A stretch of 33,676 nt of DNA from Candidatus Kapaibacterium sp. Lineage in GTDB: Bacteria; Bacteroidota; Ignavibacteria; Kapaibacteriales; UBA4661. Below the pieces are notes generated by a model. That model ran no database searches. It had not been told where the DNA came from and saw nothing but the letters and a program-made list of their open reading frames with translations. The stretch covers positions 1-33,676 of the forward strand of contig JALONG010000049.1 of the NCBI GenBank assembly GCA_025455065.1. The letters run 5' to 3'. This document shows positions 1-8,066 of this stretch, piece after piece. Each line of letters opens with the position of its first letter. The first letter of the stretch is position 1. The position numbers and the translations under genes were made by a program.

Positions 1-1523
1 TTTGAGGATTGTGCTTGTGGAGTGTTTTGAGTAAACTCAGTCGTTTGGGGTTTTTGTGAATTTTGCACAGACAAGAATGTCTGTGCTACGGTTGGGTTTT
101 GTGAAGAAGCGATTTCTCCTGCAAAACTCGCCGTCGCCTTCTTCTTCAGTTCCGCCCGTTGCAAAACGCCGAAACGGTGCTGTTCGTCAATCACCACCAA
201 GCCCAAACGCTTGTATTCAACCGTGCTTTGGAAGAGCGCGTGTGTGCCGACGATGATGTTTGCTTCGCCCGAAAGGATTTTTTCGCTGACTTCGTTGCGT
301 TGCCGTTTTTTTTGACCGCCGACAAGCTGCGCCACCGTGATTTTCTGCGGAGTTTCGGTTTCGGCGAAATGATTGTTGAGTTTGTCGCAATAATCGCGGA
401 GCGTGTTGTAATGCTGTTCGGCGAGGATTTCGGTGGGAGCCATAAGAACACATTGCAAGCCTGCATCAATCGCTGCGAGCATTGCCAAAAGCGCCACAAC
501 GGTTTTTCCCGAACCCACATCACCCTGCAAAAGCCTGTTCATGGGCTTTGTGGAGCGCATATCTTCGACAATTTCCCGCAATACGCGCTTTTGCGCTTTG
601 GTGAGGTCAAAGGGCAGAAGTTCCAGCAATGTTCGGGCAAGCGGACTTTTTTCGGCAATGGAAGGCGCTACATCCAGCGATTTTACGCCATTATGCCGCA
701 TTGCCAAGAGCAGCTCAAAGAAAAATAATTCCTCGAATTTCATGCGTTCTCGCGCTTTGGCAAGTGCCTCGTGAGAATCGGGAAAATGTAGTTGTCGTGC
801 GGCTTGGCGGATGCCCGGAAACTCGAATTTTTCGAGAAGTTCGTCCGACAATGTTTCTTCCAAATTGGGAATTTCCTGCTCAATAACTGCCGCAACCAAA
901 TTTCGCATAACCCGCATCGTTAAGCCTGCATCCTTCATTTTTTGCGTCAGGCGGTATTTCGGTAAAATCTTGCCATCGCTGTATAAATCAGCGTCTTCGG
1001 GGTCAATGCGCTCAATTTCGGGATGATGAAACTGAATTTTGCCATAGCTATATTCCGGCACACCGCTCACCGCAAGCACTTGGTCAGGCTCAAAAACACG
1101 TTTGAAATACTCGGCTTGATTCCAAAACACAATTTCCGCTTTTGCGCCGCTATTATCGTCCAATTCAATCACAACCATTGTGCGGTTTTTCCCAAACGTT
1201 CTGTCGCGCACCGCTCGCACAAAGACGACAACAGTGATTTCGGTTTGGAGGTTGATGTTTTGTTCGGAAAAAGCGTCTTGTTGCTGGGCGTTCATAAGTG
1301 CAGTGCGCAAATCGCGGAGCGACGGGACGCTGTTGCGGTCAATGTAAGCGCGGGGATAAAACCGCAGTAAATCTGCCGAAGTGAGGATTCCCGCTAGTGC
1401 GAGAGCCTCAGCGCGGCGCGGACCGATGCCTTTCATGTACTGAATCGGCGAGACGGGCTGCGAAGGCTCTTTGGGAGCGCTTTGTGGAGAAGTGTGCGGT
1501 GTGGCTTCGGGCATGAGAATCAT
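1..1523 (-). CDS. recG: ATP-dependent DNA helicase RecG (3' part beyond window)
   Basis: RecG is a superfamily 2 helicase that remodels branched DNA and stalled forks. The visible 507 codons contain an N-terminal helix-hairpin-helix/wedge (YMKGIGPRRAEAL near residues 29-41), an OB-fold wedge, and the helicase domain with Walker A GDVGSGKT (334-341) and the DEQH box (446-449). The ATG at 1523 is used; an alternative in-frame ATG lies at 1514, and neither has a clear Shine-Dalgarno sequence. The gene runs off the left edge before motif III (TAT) and the second RecA-like domain. After RFGVLQRAELKKKA (450-463), where RecG proteins normally run within a few residues into the motif III strand, this protein carries at least 44 extra residues rich in S, Q, T and P. 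They include VAQTFLSVQ (479-487), which is encoded by an interspersed palindromic repeat. The reading frame stays open to the window edge. Confidence 0.93.
   Translation of the reverse strand, partial: MILMPEATPHTSPQSAPKEPSQPVSPIQYMKGIGPRRAEALALAGILTSADLLRFYPRAYIDRNSVPSLRDLRTALMNAQQQDAFSEQNINLQTEITVVVFVRAVRDRTFGKNRTMVVIELDDNSGAKAEIVFWNQAEYFKRVFEPDQVLAVSGVPEYSYGKIQFHHPEIERIDPEDADLYSDGKILPKYRLTQKMKDAGLTMRVMRNLVAAVIEQEIPNLEETLSDELLEKFEFPGIRQAARQLHFPDSHEALAKARERMKFEELFFFELLLAMRHNGVKSLDVAPSIAEKSPLARTLLELLPFDLTKAQKRVLREIVEDMRSTKPMNRLLQGDVGSGKTVVALLAMLAAIDAGLQCVLMAPTEILAEQHYNTLRDYCDKLNNHFAETETPQKITVAQLVGGQKKRQRNEVSEKILSGEANIIVGTHALFQSTVEYKRLGLVVIDEQHRFGVLQRAELKKKATASFAGEIASSQNPTVAQTFLSVQNSQKPQTTEFTQNTPQAQSS
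65..90 (+). repeat. Interspersed palindromic element, family A, inside recG
   Basis: A perfect 9-bp inverted repeat (GCACAGACA / TGTCTGTGC, loop AGAA, 65-86) followed by TACG. The same hairpin recurs at 1912-1933, 1995-2016, 6389-6410 and 29098-29120, and a variant with a larger loop lies at 28988-29021. This copy lies inside the recG reading frame and encodes VAQTFLSVQ on the minus strand. The style is REP/BIME-like or Rickettsia-palindromic-element-like; the family name is my own label. Confidence 0.88.
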
Positions 1524-2119
1524 TATGCAATGAGCAAAAATGCTGATGGATTGTGCCAAATTTGTGAAAAACTTGCGCGTTAGTCAAACATTTTAGGTGA
1601 TGAGAAGTACAAAAACAGAAAGCCTTGTCAAATCTTGTGCTGACAAAAAAGTCATTGTCTGAAGGTGCATAAAATCTTGCTTGTGGGAAATCTTCTTCGC
1701 TAAAGCACGAAAAATTATTGATTATTTCAAAATCTCCTCTTATATTGCGAGTCTGCATAAAATCTCACGCCACAATTACCAAGACCTTTCGCGGCTTGGT
1801 GTTAGGCTCTCGAAACAGCGCAAATGCTTGTCTTTTGCTTGTAAGGGCTGGATTAGAAAACGCATTATTACGAGGAATAAAAGAAATGTACGTGAACAAA
1901 TCTTCTTCGTAGCACAGACATTCCTGTCTGTGCCTCATTTAACGCCGCTAGGCGTGATTACTACCTTGAAGATTATTCGCTGCGCTCATTTTTGACACAG
2001 ACAAGAATGTCTGTGCTACGATGGAGGCTTTGAATACTTGCTGTTCCTTTTATCCCAACACTTGGCAATCAATCAAACACTGTTCGCACAATTTTCACAT
2101 TTGTTAAGGAGTAACGACC
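1524..2119. other. Divergent intergenic region recG/secD
   Basis: About 600 bases with no gene I can support; short open frames here have no recognisable product. The right half holds the composite palindromic element at 1908-2020. The rest should carry promoters for recG (leftward) and secD (rightward), but I see no clean TAnnTTTG box for either. Confidence 0.6.
1908..2020 (+). repeat. Composite palindromic element, family A (copy 1)
   Basis: Two family A hairpins face each other. The left one (1912-1933, loop TTCC) has perfect 9-bp arms. The right one (1996-2015, loop AGAA) has 8-bp arms. The outer ends CGTAGCACAGAC and GTCTGTGCTACG are inverted. Between them lies a segment with TAACGCCG and TATTCGCTGCGCTCATTTTTG. 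The same order of parts, with a similar centre, recurs at 28985-29123, so this is a defined mobile-looking unit of about 113-139 bp and not a random pair of hairpins. Confidence 0.85.
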
Positions 2120-4156
2120 TTGAAACAAGGATTACTACGGAAATGGCTAATTATTACCCTCCCGCTTATTGCGGCTGCGGTATTGCTATTCCCGACTTTC
2201 CGCGCATCGCAGCTTGAAAAACAACGTCAAGAGTTGGTTGCTGCGAAAAATGAAACTGCGCTTGCCGCATTCGACAAAGAAAACGGCGAAACGCTGCGCA
2301 AAAACAAAGAACAAAGCCTCAAGCTCGGTCTTGACTTGCGCGGCGGCATCTATGTAACGCTCGAAGCGGACGTTATCCGTCTTCTGGAAGAATCTGCTAT
2401 GCGCGATGCCATTGACGAGGTGTTTTTGGAAACACTCGAACAAACCCGTCAGCAAGTAGAGTCGGGCGGCGATGACGATGTATTGCCTGTGTTCCTTAAA
2501 AATTTTGATGCTATTGCTCGCCCTAAAGGACGCAAACTTTTCTCGTACTATGACACCGGCGACAACCGTGACCTCAGCGAAGATGCTATTGTCAAGCGCC
2601 TTGAACGGAATATCAACGAGGCGATTGACCAAGCTATCGAAGTTGTGCGTCAGCGTATTGACAAATACGGTGTTGCCGAGACGACGATTCAAAAGCAAGG
2701 CACACGCCGCATTGTGATTGAACTTCCGGGTGTAAGCAATGAAGCCGAAGTTCGCTCACTTTTGCAAACCACCGCTCGTTTGGAGTTCAAACTCCTTCGC
2801 AGCAATGCGCAGATTGTTCGCTCGTTTTTTGCGATTGACCAACTGCTCAAAAACAAGGGCGCTCAAGCAACCGCTTCCACAAACGCAACGGCTACGGCTT
2901 CCACAGCGACAACTTCTGCGGCTTCGACAGCAACAGCAAGTGCCGGAGCGGATTCTGCGAAAAAAGATCCCTACGCAGGTCTGAGCGATGAGCAGAAGCG
3001 TGAAAAATTCAAGAAAGATTATCCCTTCACATCGTTGTTCGTAACCTACTTTAACCCGCCGGGCGAAGGACAGCAGCCCGTTCCGGTGATTTACGAAAAG
3101 AACGAATTCCCCGAAGGCGAATACAGTTTCCAAATCCCTGAGGAAACTCTTCAGAAATATGAAGAAATCATGGCTCGTCCCGATGTTCGCCGTATTATCG
3201 GTAACGAATATCAAGTGCTTGTTTCCGCAAAGCCGGAGCCGTTCTTTGAACGTCAGGGCATCAAACTTTATTACATCTACGGTGTTTTGGCAAAGCCGGA
3301 ATTGACAGGCGATGTGATTTCCGACGCGCAAGCAACGTTTGACCCGACAACGAACGCACCAATGGTTACAATGGACATGAACGCTGACGGTGCTGCAAAT
3401 TGGGCGCGTATCACGGGCGCAAACATCAAAAAGCGTATTGCTATTGTGCTTGACGACCGCGTATATTCTGCGCCGACGGTACAAAACAAAATCACGGGCG
3501 GACGCTCACAAATTACGGGCAGTTCTACGATTGACGAAGCACGATTGCTCGAAATCGTTCTGAAAGCCGGCGCACTTAAAGCACCGGTGAAAATCGTTGA
3601 AGAGCGCGTTGTCGGTCCGTCGCTTGGTGAAGACTCCATTCGCAAAGGTATTATCTCCGGTGCGATTGCGGCATTGCTTGTGGTCTTGTTTATGATTTTG
3701 TACTACGCAAACGCAGGAATGTTAGCGGATATTGCCGTTATGGTCAATATCTTGCTTGTTGTGGCGCTTCTGGCTGCATTTGGCGGAACGCTGACCTTGC
3801 CGGGCATCGCGGGTTTGATTCTGACGCTTGGTATGGCGGTGGACACAAACATTCTCGTTTTTGAGCGTATTCGTGAGGAATTAGCTCACGGGCGTTCATT
3901 GCGGGCGGCTGTGGATGAAGGCTTCAAACGCGCGTTTAACGCTATTTTGGACTCGAACATTACCACGATGATTACCGGTGCAATTTTGTATTACTTGGGT
4001 ACCGGTCCGATTCGCGGTTTTGCCGTTACATTGATGATTGGTATTATCATCACGCTTTTCACGGGTATTACGCTCTCGAAAGTGTTCTTTGAACTCATTC
4101 TTTCGCGTGGCGCGACAAGCATTAATCTTGGTCAGCCCGCTTCGGACAAAGCGTAA
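2120..4156 (+). CDS. secD: Protein translocase subunit SecD
   Basis: SecD is the membrane subunit that, with SecF, uses the proton motive force to help complete protein export through SecYEG. The 678-residue protein has an N-terminal membrane helix (about 8-27), the LDLRGG motif (71-76), a large periplasmic P1 region, and a C-terminal block of membrane helices including GMAVDTNILVFERIREEL. The start is TTG, supported by AAGGAG eight bases upstream and by the position of the first membrane helix. It is long for SecD, partly because of an Ala/Thr/Ser-rich low-complexity stretch at about 248-282, just after the LEFKLL strand of P1. secF follows after 39 bases, so the two are very likely co-transcribed. 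Confidence 0.96.
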   Translation: MKQGLLRKWLIITLPLIAAAVLLFPTFRASQLEKQRQELVAAKNETALAAFDKENGETLRKNKEQSLKLGLDLRGGIYVTLEADVIRLLEESAMRDAIDEVFLETLEQTRQQVESGGDDDVLPVFLKNFDAIARPKGRKLFSYYDTGDNRDLSEDAIVKRLERNINEAIDQAIEVVRQRIDKYGVAETTIQKQGTRRIVIELPGVSNEAEVRSLLQTTARLEFKLLRSNAQIVRSFFAIDQLLKNKGAQATASTNATATASTATTSAASTATASAGADSAKKDPYAGLSDEQKREKFKKDYPFTSLFVTYFNPPGEGQQPVPVIYEKNEFPEGEYSFQIPEETLQKYEEIMARPDVRRIIGNEYQVLVSAKPEPFFERQGIKLYYIYGVLAKPELTGDVISDAQATFDPTTNAPMVTMDMNADGAANWARITGANIKKRIAIVLDDRVYSAPTVQNKITGGRSQITGSSTIDEARLLEIVLKAGALKAPVKIVEERVVGPSLGEDSIRKGIISGAIAALLVVLFMILYYANAGMLADIAVMVNILLVVALLAAFGGTLTLPGIAGLILTLGMAVDTNILVFERIREELAHGRSLRAAVDEGFKRAFNAILDSNITTMITGAILYYLGTGPIRGFAVTLMIGIIITLFTGITLSKVFFELILSRGATSINLGQPASDKA

Positions 4157-4195
4157 TTTCTTACCACCAATTATCTTCTTTGGAGAATTTTTACC

Positions 4196-5158
4196 ATGCA
4201 ATTCTTTCACGATACAAAAATTGACTTTTTGAGCAAACGCCGTTTGTTCTTCTTTGCGTCGGTGGTTATCAATATCGTCGGTATTCTTGTCGTTGCTATC
4301 AAAGGCTTGGATTACGGTATTGACTTTGTTGGCGGTACGGAAGTCGGCGTAAAATTTAGCGGCTCACAGGCTGTGCAAACCGAGCAGGTTCGTAAAGCAA
4401 TGGACGAAGCTAAATTTGCCGGGTCAGAGATTAAATCCTACGGAAAGACAGATGAATTCTTGATTCGCTTACCTAACGTTGCGGGAAAAGATTATTCTTC
4501 CACCGCAATTATGGAGAATCTCAAAAAAGCGTTTCCGAATCAAACTATCACCTTGCTAAAAGTAGATAAAATCGGTCCTAAAGTAGGCGCGGAACTTCGC
4601 TCGAAAGCCTTCTTGGCTCTTGGTTTGTCGTTTGTAATGATTATGATTTACATCGCTTTCCGCTTTGAGTTCCTCTACGGCTTGGGTGCTATTGTTGCGC
4701 TGTTGCACGATGCAATTTTAGCGTTTGTGGTTTCGGTGATGGTTCACGACTTAGGTATCATCAATTTGGAAGTAAACCAAAGTATGCTTGCGGCAATGCT
4801 GACGGTTATCGGTTTTTCGGTACACGATACCGTGATTATCTTCGACCGTATCCGCGAAAACCGCGAAAAGCACAAAAATATGCCGTTTATTGATATGGTG
4901 AACCTCAGTATCAACGAGACACTGAGCCGCACTATCAATACTGTAATGACGGCGGTTTTGGTGCTTATCGTTATCACGGTTTTTGGCGGTGAAGTGCTTC
5001 AAGGCTTTGCATTTGTGATGCTCATTGGCTTTATCACTGGTGCGTACTCTTCTATCTACATTGCCAGCGCGTTTGTTGCGTGGTATTTGGAGACATTCAA
5101 AAAATACGACCTGCACGTGGAAAGCTACGGCAGTATTTCGGCAAAAGCGAAAGCGTAA
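4196..5158 (+). CDS. secF: Protein translocase subunit SecF
   Basis: SecF pairs with SecD in the inner membrane to drive late steps of Sec export. The 320-residue sequence begins with a membrane helix (about 14-34), followed by the DYGIDFVGGTEV segment typical of SecF, a short periplasmic domain, and five more membrane helices. These include the ATVIGFSVHDTVIIFDRIRE-type region (here LTVIGFSVHDTVIIFDRIRE). Length and domain order match normal SecF. The ATG at 4196 is preceded by GGAG and lies 39 bases after secD. Two hairpins downstream (5222-5246 and 5254-5271) probably end the secDF transcript. Confidence 0.96.
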   Translation: MQFFHDTKIDFLSKRRLFFFASVVINIVGILVVAIKGLDYGIDFVGGTEVGVKFSGSQAVQTEQVRKAMDEAKFAGSEIKSYGKTDEFLIRLPNVAGKDYSSTAIMENLKKAFPNQTITLLKVDKIGPKVGAELRSKAFLALGLSFVMIMIYIAFRFEFLYGLGAIVALLHDAILAFVVSVMVHDLGIINLEVNQSMLAAMLTVIGFSVHDTVIIFDRIRENREKHKNMPFIDMVNLSINETLSRTINTVMTAVLVLIVITVFGGEVLQGFAFVMLIGFITGAYSSIYIASAFVAWYLETFKKYDLHVESYGSISAKAKA

Positions 5159-5221
5159 TAGAAGCCCGAATGTGCTTTTAAGAGACATTCAGAAGTATAA
5201 AATAAACTTGGAAAACACAAT

Positions 5222-5253
5222 AAAGGGGCTTAATTTAAGTCCCTTTGTTGTTT
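5222..5253 (+). terminator. Probable intrinsic terminator after secF
   Basis: A hairpin AAAGGG-g-CTT/AAG-t-CCCTTT (5222-5246) with loop AATTT is followed by GTTGTTT. It sits 63 bases after the secF stop. The T tract is interrupted, so termination may be partial. Confidence 0.6.
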
Positions 5254-5281
5254 CCGGCTTGAATGTGCCGGATATTCTTTT
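5254..5281 (+). terminator. Second hairpin after secF
   Basis: CCGGC/GCCGG arms (5254-5258 and 5267-5271) with an 8-nt loop are followed by ATATTCTTTT. It may act as a back-up terminator for secDF or as a leader element for the STAS gene that starts 34 bases later. Confidence 0.4.
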
Positions 5282-5305
5282 CACTTTTCATTCTCTCCGA
5301 TTTTT

Positions 5306-5659
5306 ATGGCTGAAGCATTGGAATTCCACGCGCATCCGACAAATCACGCCGTTGCGACGGTGATTTTAAGCGGACACATTACAGGCGGACCGCAAGCTGT
5401 CGAGTTTTCGACGCATTTGAACAAATTTGTGGCAAGCAAAGTGAAACACGTCATTGTGGATTTGTCGGCGGTGTCGCTCATTAACAGTTCCGGGCTGGGA
5501 ATGTTGGTCGGCGGACTAACGACAATGCGGAAATCGGGCGGAACAATGCGCTTTGCGGCAGTCCCTGCGAATGTGATGAACCTGCTTGAAATTACGCGCC
5601 TCAATACCGTGTTTGATATCTACGAGTCTGTTGATGCAGCGTTGAAAAAAATCGGGTAA
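5306..5659 (+). CDS. STAS-domain anti-sigma factor antagonist
   Basis: A 117-residue single-domain STAS protein of the SpoIIAA/RsbV type. Such proteins bind an anti-sigma or serine kinase partner and are inactivated by phosphorylation of a conserved serine. The sequence shows the STAS core strand HVIVDLSAVSLINSSGLGML; the Ser61-Ser62 pair in NSSGLG corresponds to the phosphorylated site of SpoIIAA (Ser58, the second serine). Length is normal for the family. No kinase or phosphatase partner is encoded nearby, so the regulated target cannot be read from context. The gene lies between secF, behind two hairpins, and dcd, and is probably transcribed on its own or with dcd. Confidence 0.9.
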   Translation: MAEALEFHAHPTNHAVATVILSGHITGGPQAVEFSTHLNKFVASKVKHVIVDLSAVSLINSSGLGMLVGGLTTMRKSGGTMRFAAVPANVMNLLEITRLNTVFDIYESVDAALKKIG

Positions 5660-5807
5660 AGAAGAAGAAAAGTATGAAATTGGAAGTATGGGATATGAAA
5701 GCCTCATGAAAACTGATTTTACAGGCTTTTTTTACTTCCTTGGAAAATCTTCAAACCCGCACCAAACCTATAACCCAGAACCTATCGCCTGTAACCTTCT
5801 TTTAACA

Positions 5808-6341
5808 ATGATTTTATCCGATGCAGAAATTCTCCGCGCCATTGAGACCGGAGATATAGTCATAACGCCGTTTAACCGTGATGCGCTTGGCTCAAACAGC
5901 TACGATGTTCGTTTGGGCAAGACCTTGGCTTGTTATAGTGATGCTGTTTTAGATGCGAAGCAACATAATTTGATTCGCACCTTTGAAATTCCCGAAGAGG
6001 GGTTTGTCTTGCAGCCCCATGAGTTCTATCTCGGCGTTACCGAAGAATATACCGAAACGCACAAACACGTGCCGTTTTTGGAAGGAAAATCCAGCGTCGG
6101 GCGCTTGGGGATTGACATTCATGCGACGGCAGGAAAAGGCGATGTGGGGTTTTGTAATACGTGGACGTTGGAAATTTCGGTGAAACAGCCCGTGCGCGTG
6201 TATGCCGGAATGCCGATTGGACAACTCATTTATTTCGAGGTGTTGGGGGAAATTATCAACCCTTACAACAAGAAAAAAAGCGCGAAATACAACGGTCAAA
6301 CCAGCCTTCCGGTTGAATCCATGATGTGGAAGAATTTTTGA
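5808..6341 (+). CDS. dcd: dCTP deaminase
   Basis: Dcd deaminates dCTP to dUTP, feeding thymidylate synthesis. The protein has 177 residues from the ATG at 5808 (MILSDAEILRAI is the usual Dcd N-terminus). The frame is open further upstream to 5688, but that extension has no family match. Visible motifs are SNSYDVRLG near the N-terminus, EGKSSVGRLG (substrate-binding Ser/Arg segment) and GDVGFCNTWTLEI, whose Glu is the expected catalytic residue. This follows the archaeal/Bacteroidota-type Dcd pattern more than the E. coli one. The gene is followed after 10 bases by the DUF1684 lipoprotein gene. Confidence 0.93.
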   Translation: MILSDAEILRAIETGDIVITPFNRDALGSNSYDVRLGKTLACYSDAVLDAKQHNLIRTFEIPEEGFVLQPHEFYLGVTEEYTETHKHVPFLEGKSSVGRLGIDIHATAGKGDVGFCNTWTLEISVKQPVRVYAGMPIGQLIYFEVLGEIINPYNKKKSAKYNGQTSLPVESMMWKNF

Positions 6342-6351
6342 GTGCCGCACA

Positions 6352-7032
6352 ATGACAGCGTTTTTCCTTGATAGTTTCTTTCGCCGTAGCGCAGACATTC
6401 TTGTCTGTGCAGTATGTGTTTGCAGCATCTTCGTTGTTGCAGCGTGTGAACGCCAAAACAAGCCGCAAAGCAGCATCAATCCTTATTTCAAACCCGATAC
6501 TATCCTTTTGGAGCGCAAAGAAAAAGATACGTATTGGCGCGAAGGCGAAGCCTCTCCGCTCAAAGCCGAAGATAAAGCCTTGTTTCAAGGATTGACATAT
6601 TTTGCTCCTAATGAGCGCTATTGCGTGGAGGCACGGTTTGAAGCGCTTTTGCAGCAAGATACGGTCCGCTTGCAAACAAGCGATAACGAACTTCGCACGA
6701 TGCTCCGTGCGGGATATTTTTATTTTCGTATCGGCGAGGATTCATGCCGCTTAACGGCGTTTCGTTATACGGGTGTGGAAGGCAAGATGCAGCATGGCTA
6801 TTTTGTGCCGTTCAAAGATGCAACCAACGGCACGGACACGTACCGTCCGGGGCGGTATATTGACGTTGCCGTTCCTTTGGGCAATACACCGTATATTTTG
6901 GATTTCAACCGCGCATTTAATCCGTATTGCAATTACAACGAGGATTATTCCTGTCCGCTTGTTCCGCAGGAAAATATCCTTGCCGTGAGGATTGAAGCGG
7001 GTGAGAAGGTCTTTTTTCATCCACGCAAATAA
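6352..7032 (+). CDS. DUF1684-family lipoprotein
   Basis: A 226-residue predicted lipoprotein. After a hydrophobic signal segment it has a lipobox-like VVAAC (Cys32), then a domain I recognise as DUF1684. Its pattern includes RKEKDTYWREG, GLTYFAPNERY, FVPFKDATNGTDTYRPGRY and LDFNRAFNPYCNYNEDYSCP. The biochemical role of DUF1684 is not established. The signal peptide region overlaps a palindromic element (6389-6410) that encodes SADILVCAV, so part of the hydrophobic segment comes from the repeat. An alternative is that translation starts elsewhere and the signal is fortuitous. The gene follows dcd after 10 bases. Confidence 0.82.
   Translation: MTAFFLDSFFRRSADILVCAVCVCSIFVVAACERQNKPQSSINPYFKPDTILLERKEKDTYWREGEASPLKAEDKALFQGLTYFAPNERYCVEARFEALLQQDTVRLQTSDNELRTMLRAGYFYFRIGEDSCRLTAFRYTGVEGKMQHGYFVPFKDATNGTDTYRPGRYIDVAVPLGNTPYILDFNRAFNPYCNYNEDYSCPLVPQENILAVRIEAGEKVFFHPRK
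6386..6410 (+). repeat. Palindromic element, family A, in a signal peptide
   Basis: GCGCAGACA/TGTCTGTGC with loop TTCT (6389-6410), preceded by CGTA. It is the family A hairpin with one arm mismatch, in the opposite orientation to the recG copy. It lies within codons 12-20 of the lipoprotein gene and is read in a different frame from the recG copy. Confidence 0.85.
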
Positions 7033-7110
7033 CCAATACTTCTAACCGATACTTCGGACATTCGGGCGCAATATCTTGAATTGTTCATTTGTTTTTCAAC
7101 CGACGACACT

Positions 7111-7809
7111 ATGCAACTTTTCCCTCATCGGATTCGTGATTATTCTTTCCAAAGCGTACGGCGCCTTGCTTCGGGCGCTGCTGTGCTGATGCTGGTTTTG
7201 GGAGTAGAGGCGTGTGTGGTGGTGGTACAAAAACAGCAACAACAGCAAGCACCGCAAGCGAAAACAGCCGCAAAAGCCGAAGAAAAGCCACTCCGTCAAT
7301 TACCATCAAAGCCCACCGTGCCGATGTCGGATGAAGTTGTGCGCTCGGAACTTGGTGATATGGTGTCGCTGCTGCCCGTAGAATGGTCGCTCGTGAACAT
7401 TGAAACCAATTTGCCTGTGCAGGTTTTTAGTGTTGCGGTGAATAACCAATACACCGCAAGCCTGATTTATTCGGTCTTGCGCAAGGAAGAGAATTTCGAC
7501 CAAACGTTTCAAAAAGACGGTTTGGTGGGCATCGGACGCATTAGCGCATCGAAACGCGATACAAAAATGCGGAATATCAAGCGTTTGGGGGAATTTGAAG
7601 AAGTACAGGTCGGGTCGAAGCGCTTTTGTTTGTACCGTTACACGACCGACAACGGCGCTACGCTGAACCGTGTGGCGGTGTTCCGCTCGTCATTTGGGAA
7701 TTATTACGAATGTACGCTATCGGATTTAACATTTACGGGGCGCAAACTGACTCCGCGCGAAGAGATGGAAAGCCTGTACGCATCGGTCTTAGCGACGATT
7801 GATTTTTAG
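7111..7809 (+). CDS. Predicted lipoprotein of unknown function
   Basis: A 232-residue protein from the ATG at 7111; an upstream in-frame ATG at 7081 would add ten residues. It has a basic N-terminus, a hydrophobic segment AAVLMLVLGV and a lipobox-like VEAC. A Gln/Ala/Lys-rich linker follows, with a run of five glutamines. The folded part begins near SDEVVRSELGDMVSLLPVEW and ends in EEMESLYASVLATIDF. I do not recognise a family. The pattern (lipid anchor, disordered linker, compact alpha/beta-looking domain with a PVEWSL segment) suggests a periplasm-facing or outer-membrane-attached protein. It sits 78 bases after the DUF1684 lipoprotein gene. Confidence 0.75.
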   Translation: MQLFPHRIRDYSFQSVRRLASGAAVLMLVLGVEACVVVVQKQQQQQAPQAKTAAKAEEKPLRQLPSKPTVPMSDEVVRSELGDMVSLLPVEWSLVNIETNLPVQVFSVAVNNQYTASLIYSVLRKEENFDQTFQKDGLVGIGRISASKRDTKMRNIKRLGEFEEVQVGSKRFCLYRYTTDNGATLNRVAVFRSSFGNYYECTLSDLTFTGRKLTPREEMESLYASVLATIDF

Positions 7810-8066
7810 AACGGTGAAAAAAATACATGAAGGAAATGACGATAGTGTGTGGAAGCGATTTGATCAGCGATGACTTGAAAGCCTCACCAGTACACGTCTT
7901 GTGAAAATACTCGCAATGCTGTTTCCTCGAAAAGTGAGCAATGACCTATACAAAAGACTGTGAAGCATCATAGGAAAATTTTGTAATCGCTTAAAAAATG
8001 TGTATATTTGTATCTCTTTTCTATGTTCTAACTGTACTTTCTTACACTACCAGCGGAGCAAATTGC
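7810..8066 (+). other. Intergenic region before the small basic protein
   Basis: About 257 bases with no supported gene. The only clear signal is the promoter at 7980-8010. Confidence 0.5.
7980..8010 (+). promoter_or_regulatory. Bacteroidota-type promoter
   Basis: TTTG at 7980-7983, exactly 19 bases, then TATATTTG at 8003-8010. This is an exact match to the Bacteroidota consensus TTTG-N19-TAnnTTTG. Transcription should start near 8017, which excludes an upstream in-frame ATG at 7998 and supports the ATG at 8067 for the next gene. Confidence 0.8.

Noticed and set aside
1681-1995. Open frame of about 100 codons in the recG/secD gap
   Set aside because: Its end is translated from the palindromic element, no family is recognisable and it has no Shine-Dalgarno or promoter.
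2756-3484. Long minus-strand frame opposite secD
   Set aside because: It is a Cys/Arg-rich antisense shadow of a clearly coding secD.
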